From Oscillospiraceae bacterium (GTDB lineage: Bacteria > Bacillota > Clostridia > Oscillospirales > Oscillospiraceae), in assembly GCA_017539635.1 (NCBI GenBank), contig JAFYCQ010000217.1, positions 1 to 5,868 on the forward strand: 5,868 bases of DNA. The letters are read 5' to 3'. Every line of letters starts with the position of its first letter. Positions within the stretch are counted from its first letter, which is position 1. The translations under genes were made by a program, and so were the position numbers. Below the pieces are notes generated by a model. The model was not told the origin of the DNA and did not search any database. It saw only the letters and a program-made list of their open reading frames with translations. Positions 4,941 through 5,868 of this stretch are shown here, piece after piece.

Positions 4941-5868
4941 TAATAATTCCCGCACCTGTTCCCGCTTGTCATACAGAACGCAGCCGCCCTTGTGTTCGCC
5001 CAGCAGCAGGCCCGCGTCACGGATCTTGACGAACAGCTCTGAGGCCAGGGCCTCTTTCAGGGAGGTGTTTTTTACGTTTATATCCGAAAACGGGGAAAAG
5101 GGGCAGGGCTCCGCGCCGCCGGCGGAGTTTATGTGGAAAAATTCCCGCCCCGCCGCCATGCAGCCGCCGAGGGCCAGCTCGTCTCCGGGGAAGGACAGGA
5201 TGAGAAGGCCGGGATTTTCCCGGCGCAGCTCCTCCACCGCCTTTTCCATGTAGTCTCTCTCTTTATCTCCGGGAGCCAATCGCCTGTCCTCCTCCTTAAC
5301 GGGCACGAACTCGATGTAAAACAGCGTTTTGCAGCCCGATCCCGTCAGAGAGGCTATAAACTCCTTTGATGTCACCTCCCGGAGGTTTTCCGTGGTGACG
5401 GTGACGGAGGCGCCGAAAAGCAGGCCACGCGCCTTAAATTTCAGCATGCTGCCGGAAATCACGTCGTACATCCCCTCGCCCCGGCGCTTGTCCGTGGCCT
5501 CCCGGCCGCCCTCAAGGCTCAGAACGGGCGCGATGTTCCGGCATTTGTCGAAGAGGTCAAGATACGCCCCGTCAATGTAGGTGCCGTTGGTAAAAACGGG
5601 GAACATGATATTTTTAACGCTCGCCGCCGCCTCCAGGACATCACGGCGCAAAAGGGGTTCGCCGCCGACCAGCAGGATGAAGCTGATGCCCAGCTCCTGC
5701 GCCTGCCGGAAAATGTCGAGCCACTCCTCCCCGGTGAGCTGACAGGAGGGCGGGGTGTCCGACGTTGAATTGATGCCCCGGGCGTAGCAGCCGGCGCAGT
5801 GGAGGTTGCAGGCGCCGGTTATGCTGGCTATCAGAAAGCCGGGAACGTGCTCGCCTCTTTTTTCTGCC
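4935..5868 (-). CDS. Radical SAM protein with SPASM-like C-terminal cysteines (start outside window)
   Basis: The frame is open from the right edge to the TAA at 4935-4937, giving 310 residues without the N-terminus. Numbering from the first complete codon, the CxxxCxxC cluster site is CNLHCAGC (Cys20, 24, 27), which binds the 4Fe-4S cluster and S-adenosylmethionine. GGEPLL (68-73) is the second SAM-binding motif. The rest of the partial TIM barrel follows. The C-terminal part has AFFHIN-like sequence and cysteines at 236, 255 (EPCPF) and 296 (GGC), resembling a short SPASM or twitch-type auxiliary cluster region. Substrate unknown; such proteins modify peptides, cofactors or enzymes. The final Tyr codon and stop lie inside the palindromic element, and the preceding Leu-Leu is TTA TTA, so the native C-terminus may be slightly altered. 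An in-frame TTG at 5651 is internal, not a start. Confidence 0.92.
   Translation of the reverse strand, partial: AEKRGEHVPGFLIASITGACNLHCAGCYARGINSTSDTPPSCQLTGEEWLDIFRQAQELGISFILLVGGEPLLRRDVLEAAASVKNIMFPVFTNGTYIDGAYLDLFDKCRNIAPVLSLEGGREATDKRRGEGMYDVISGSMLKFKARGLLFGASVTVTTENLREVTSKEFIASLTGSGCKTLFYIEFVPVKEEDRRLAPGDKERDYMEKAVEELRRENPGLLILSFPGDELALGGCMAAGREFFHINSAGGAEPCPFSPFSDINVKNTSLKEALASELFVKIRDAGLLLGEHKGGCVLYDKREQVRELLY

Noticed and set aside
4935..5651. Radical SAM gene starting at the TTG at 5651
   Set aside because: The frame is open upstream to the window edge and contains the essential CxxxCxxC and GGEPLL motifs before or across that point, so the TTG is an internal Leu codon.

Overview
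The window looks like a chromosomal segment from a moderately GC-rich Firmicute of the class Clostridia, perhaps near Oscillospiraceae. This rests on the strong AGGAGG-type ribosome sites, the family repertoire (clostridial-style peptide deformylase, EcsC-family protein, MoaD/E1-like pair, AmiS/UreI channel) and GC-rich codon choice. The taxonomic assignment is inference. Every convincing gene lies on the minus strand, so transcription runs from right to left.

Left edge (1-405): a short, AT-richer, poorly organised stretch. It holds a small Lys/Glu-rich coding remnant and the possible first codons of another minus-strand gene that leaves the window. It looks like the border of an accessory or mobile region. 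A strong bidirectional hairpin terminator (406-446) separates it from the rest.

Main block (473-4764): nine tightly packed minus-strand genes, probably one or a few operons. In order of transcription they are a flavodoxin, an AmiS/UreI-type urea/amide channel, a MoaD/ThiS ubiquitin-like sulfur carrier ending in Gly-Gly, its E1-like ThiF/MoeB/HesA adenylyltransferase, an EcsC-family protein, a VOC/glyoxalase-type metalloenzyme, a DEDDh 3'-5' exonuclease, a peptide deformylase with an altered motif I, and a small Cys/His-rich protein. Gaps between genes are 3 to 40 bases. Nearly every start has a clear Shine-Dalgarno sequence, and several overlap the preceding stop codon.

Right part (4782-5868): a 159-bp palindromic MITE-like element with 14-bp perfect terminal inverted repeats and a candidate TAA target duplication lies between the flavodoxin gene and a radical SAM/SPASM-like gene whose start is outside the window. 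The element supplies the last sense codon and the stop codon of the radical SAM gene.

How the genes may work together: the sulfur carrier and E1-like enzyme are an obvious functional pair, and their genes are translationally linked. A sulfur carrier, E1, flavodoxin and radical SAM enzyme in a row would fit cofactor or sulfur chemistry such as pterin, thiamine, a tungsten/molybdenum cofactor or a peptide modification. No client enzyme is visible here. The remaining genes (deformylase, exonuclease, glyoxalase-like protein) read as ordinary housekeeping functions in the same transcription unit. I see no CRISPR array, tRNA, rRNA or clear riboswitch.
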